Positions 7,379 to 8,373 of a DNA stretch of 8,373 nt are shown piece by piece. The position numbers and the translations under genes were made by a program. The stretch spans positions 1 to 8,373 of the forward strand of contig CAKRPI010000090.1 of NCBI GenBank assembly GCA_934376945.1, read 5' to 3'. The stretch comes from an uncultured Lachnospiraceae bacterium (lineage in GTDB: Bacteria > Bacillota > Clostridia > Lachnospirales > Lachnospiraceae). The stretch's first letter is position 1. Each line of letters begins with the position of its first letter. The notes beneath the pieces are model-generated. The model was not told the origin of the DNA. It saw only the letters and a program-made list of their open reading frames with translations, and did not search any database.

Positions 7379-7491
7379 GCTTTATTTAAAGCGTACTCAT
7401 AAATAAAAAGTACAGGGTTCAGCAAAGGTTCGAAGACGTCAGGATCTTTGCTGAACGCTGCACATATGAGAAGCATTGGAAAAAGCTTCCA
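7379..7491 (+). promoter_or_regulatory. Structured 5' leader with several stem-loops
   Basis: Four hairpins can be drawn in the predicted leader: GCTTT/AAAGC (7379-7392), GTACT/AGTAC (7393-7413), a strong 11-bp perfect stem GTTCAGCAAAG (7417-7427) with CTTTGCTGAAC (7446-7456), and TGGAA/TTCCA (7477-7491). The third can be lengthened by about four pairs that include G-U wobbles, leaving a loop of about 10 bases. No U-tract follows it, so it is not a standard terminator. It is more likely an mRNA-stabilising or regulatory structure. It does not match any riboswitch or T-box class I recognise. Its position about 45 bases before the Shine-Dalgarno leaves the binding site itself unpaired. Confidence 0.5.
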
Positions 7492-7500
7492 GAGCAGAAA

Positions 7501-7506
7501 AGGAGG
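7501..7506 (+). promoter_or_regulatory. Shine-Dalgarno deciding the surface-protein start
   Basis: AGGAGG lies 7 bases before the ATG at 7514. An in-frame ATG at 7466 would add 16 residues ahead of the signal peptide but has no Shine-Dalgarno in front of it, so 7514 is preferred. Confidence 0.85.
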
Positions 7507-7513
7507 AAACAGG

Positions 7514-8373
7514 ATGAAACGAACCAGAAAGCAGAGATTATTTTCAATCTTGCTGGTGATCTCCATGATCATGCAGCAGACCTTTGTCCTTCCGGTAGTC
7601 GCAGAGGATCACGTGGAAACGGAAACAACTGCGGCTGTTGAACCGGCAACAGAAGCACCTCAGGCAAAGGTTCCGGCAACAGAAGCACCGAAGGAAGAGG
7701 CACAAGAGGCCCCCACGACCGAGGCACCAAAGCCGGTCGTGCAGGAAGCACCGGCTCCGGTAGCAAAAGCCCCGCAGACGGAAGCGCCGGCCCCGGCAAC
7801 CGAGGCCCCGCAGACGGAAGCGCCAGCCCCGGCAACCGAGGCCCCGCAGACAGAAGCGCCAGCTCCGGCCACAGAGGCACCGCAGACGGAAGCGCCAGCC
7901 CCGGCCACAGAGGCACCGCAGACGGAAACACCGGCTCCGGCAACTGAGGCACCACAGACGGAAACACCGGCTCCGGCCACAGAGGCACCGCAGACGGAAG
8001 CACCGGAGACAGAAGCACCGCAGACGGAAACACCGGCTCCGGCAACAGAGGCACCACAGACGGAAGCTCCGGAAACAGAAGCACCGCAGACGGAAACACC
8101 GGCTCCGGAAACAGAGGCACCACAGACGGAAGCTCCGGAAACAGAGGCACCGGAAACAGAAGCACCGGAGACGGAAGCTCCGGAAACAGAGGCACCGGAG
8201 ACAGAGGCGCCGGAAACAGAGACGGAGACAGAGACAGAAACAGAGACGGAAACAGAGGCTCCGAAAACGAATCGTTTTACTGCTTCTTTTGCAAACGGTA
8301 AAGCAGATGTAACCTTAAGTGAAGCAATTTCTGAAAAGGCGCAGTTTATAGTAAAACAGAAATCAGAAGACAG
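7514..8373 (+). CDS. Secreted surface protein with acidic Pro/Thr/Glu repeat stalk (3' truncated)
   Basis: The frame is open to the right edge (286 codons seen), so only the N-terminal part is visible. Residues 1-30 form a classic signal peptide: basic MKRTRKQR, a hydrophobic core, and a probable cleavage site after PVVA (30), leading to EDHVE. Residues 31 to about 253 are a low-complexity stalk of Ala, Pro, Gln, Thr and Glu built from APQTEAPAPATE, APETE and finally TE repeats. After mature residue 31 there are very few Lys and no Arg, so it is strongly anionic. From about residue 254 (RFTASFANGKADVTLSEAIS) normal composition returns and a folded domain seems to begin. Such stalks commonly hold adhesins or enzymes away from the Gram-positive wall, and the many Thr residues could be glycosylated. 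The downstream domain, and any wall-anchoring signal, lie outside the window, so the function is not assigned. It probably has its own promoter. Confidence 0.88.
   Translation, partial: MKRTRKQRLFSILLVISMIMQQTFVLPVVAEDHVETETTAAVEPATEAPQAKVPATEAPKEEAQEAPTTEAPKPVVQEAPAPVAKAPQTEAPAPATEAPQTEAPAPATEAPQTEAPAPATEAPQTEAPAPATEAPQTETPAPATEAPQTETPAPATEAPQTEAPETEAPQTETPAPATEAPQTEAPETEAPQTETPAPETEAPQTEAPETEAPETEAPETEAPETEAPETEAPETETETETETETETEAPKTNRFTASFANGKADVTLSEAISEKAQFIVKQKSED
7769..7948 (+). repeat. Tandem 36-bp repeats (five units) in the stalk coding region
   Basis: Five consecutive 36-bp units start at 7769, 7805, 7841, 7877 and 7913, each encoding APQTEAPAPATE or the variant APQTETPAPATE. The first two differ at a single base, which points to recent duplication. 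Later units vary mostly at third codon positions. The array is in frame, so unit gain or loss would lengthen or shorten the stalk without breaking the protein. Confidence 0.92.
7949..8146 (+). repeat. Three higher-order 66-bp repeats (36 + 30 bp)
   Basis: Units at 7949-8014, 8015-8080 and 8081-8146 each consist of a 36-bp module (APQTETPAPATE, or PAPETE in the last) plus a 30-bp module (APQTEAPETE). By eye the second and third units differ at 2 of 66 bases and the first and second at about 5, so the last pair is the youngest duplication. Confidence 0.88.
8147..8257 (+). repeat. Short 15-bp (APETE) and 6-bp (TE) repeats
   Basis: Five 15-bp units encoding APETE occupy 8147-8221 and six 6-bp TE units occupy 8222-8257. 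GAA/GAG, ACA/ACG and GCA/GCT/GCG codons alternate, so protein periodicity is kept better than DNA identity. The run ends at APKTN, where ordinary coding sequence resumes. Confidence 0.9.

Larger units (their letters stand above)
7062..7513. other. Gene-free region between the envelope operon and the surface-protein gene
   Basis: I find no convincing gene in these 452 bases. It holds, from left to right, a spacer without clear signals (7062-7136), a compound hairpin ending in a U-tract (7140-7214), an AT-rich stretch with small weak hairpins such as GCCTT/AAGGC (7266-7278), an extended -10 promoter (7336-7364) and a structured leader of about 140 nt (7371-7513). A 31-codon frame at 7137-7232 has no ribosome binding site and merely overlaps the hairpin. 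There is no tRNA, known riboswitch class or insertion-sequence remnant that I recognise. Confidence 0.8.

Noticed and set aside
7466..7513. In-frame upstream ATG giving a 16-residue longer surface protein.
   Set aside because: It lacks a Shine-Dalgarno and would place basic residues ahead of an already complete signal peptide. The ATG at 7514 has AGGAGG at ideal spacing.
7569..8195. Minus-strand open frames opposite the repeat array, giving Pro/Val/Leu- and Gly/Ala-rich repeats.
   Set aside because: Tandem repeats with lengths divisible by three stay open in all frames. There is no start signal, and the + strand frame has a signal peptide and a good Shine-Dalgarno.

Overview
This 8.4 kb chromosomal window looks like it comes from a Gram-positive Clostridia genome, most likely a gut Lachnospiraceae relative. 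The grounds are strong AGGAGG-type ribosome binding sites, sigma-A promoters with extended -10 boxes, a moderate GC content with CCG/GAG-rich codon use, Firmicutes-style protein sequences, and a secreted surface protein with an acidic Pro/Thr/Glu stalk. The family assignment is an inference. All genes lie on the + strand. I see no phage genes, transposase, CRISPR array, tRNA or rRNA.

Layout: (1) 1-1091 is the 3' part of an HflX-family ribosome-associated GTPase, cut by the left edge. (2) A strong extended -10 promoter (1107-1135) sits directly before a cardiolipin synthase (1156-2823). (3) An acyl-CoA carboxylase carboxyltransferase subunit of the PccB/MmdA type follows (2868-4457), with none of its usual partner genes alongside. 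(4) A membrane-bound O-acyltransferase (MBOAT, 4489-5916) and a membrane-anchored SGNH-like protein (5931-7061) are tightly coupled, in the manner of AlgI/AlgX-J or DltB/DltD pairs. (5) A gene-free stretch (7062-7513) holds a compound hairpin with a U-tract (likely terminator), a second extended -10 promoter and a structured leader of about 140 nt. (6) A secreted surface protein begins at 7514 and runs off the right edge. It has a signal peptide followed by a repeat stalk of about 220 residues.

The genes from 1156 to 7061 have gaps of only 44, 31 and 14 bases, with no terminator or convincing promoter between them, so they could form one transcript. Three of the four act at the membrane or envelope: phospholipid synthesis, and O-acylation of an extracytoplasmic polymer. 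The carboxyltransferase acts on acyl-CoA, which is also the usual donor pool for MBOAT enzymes. A joint role in envelope modification is plausible but not shown by the sequence.

The points most worth a second look are the orphan carboxyltransferase inside an envelope operon, the MBOAT/SGNH pair whose partner has Asn in place of the usual DxxH aspartate, the compound inverted repeat at 7140-7214, the hairpin-rich leader of the surface protein, and the layered 36/66/15/6-bp repeat array encoding its stalk. No clearly new system can be proved from sequence alone.
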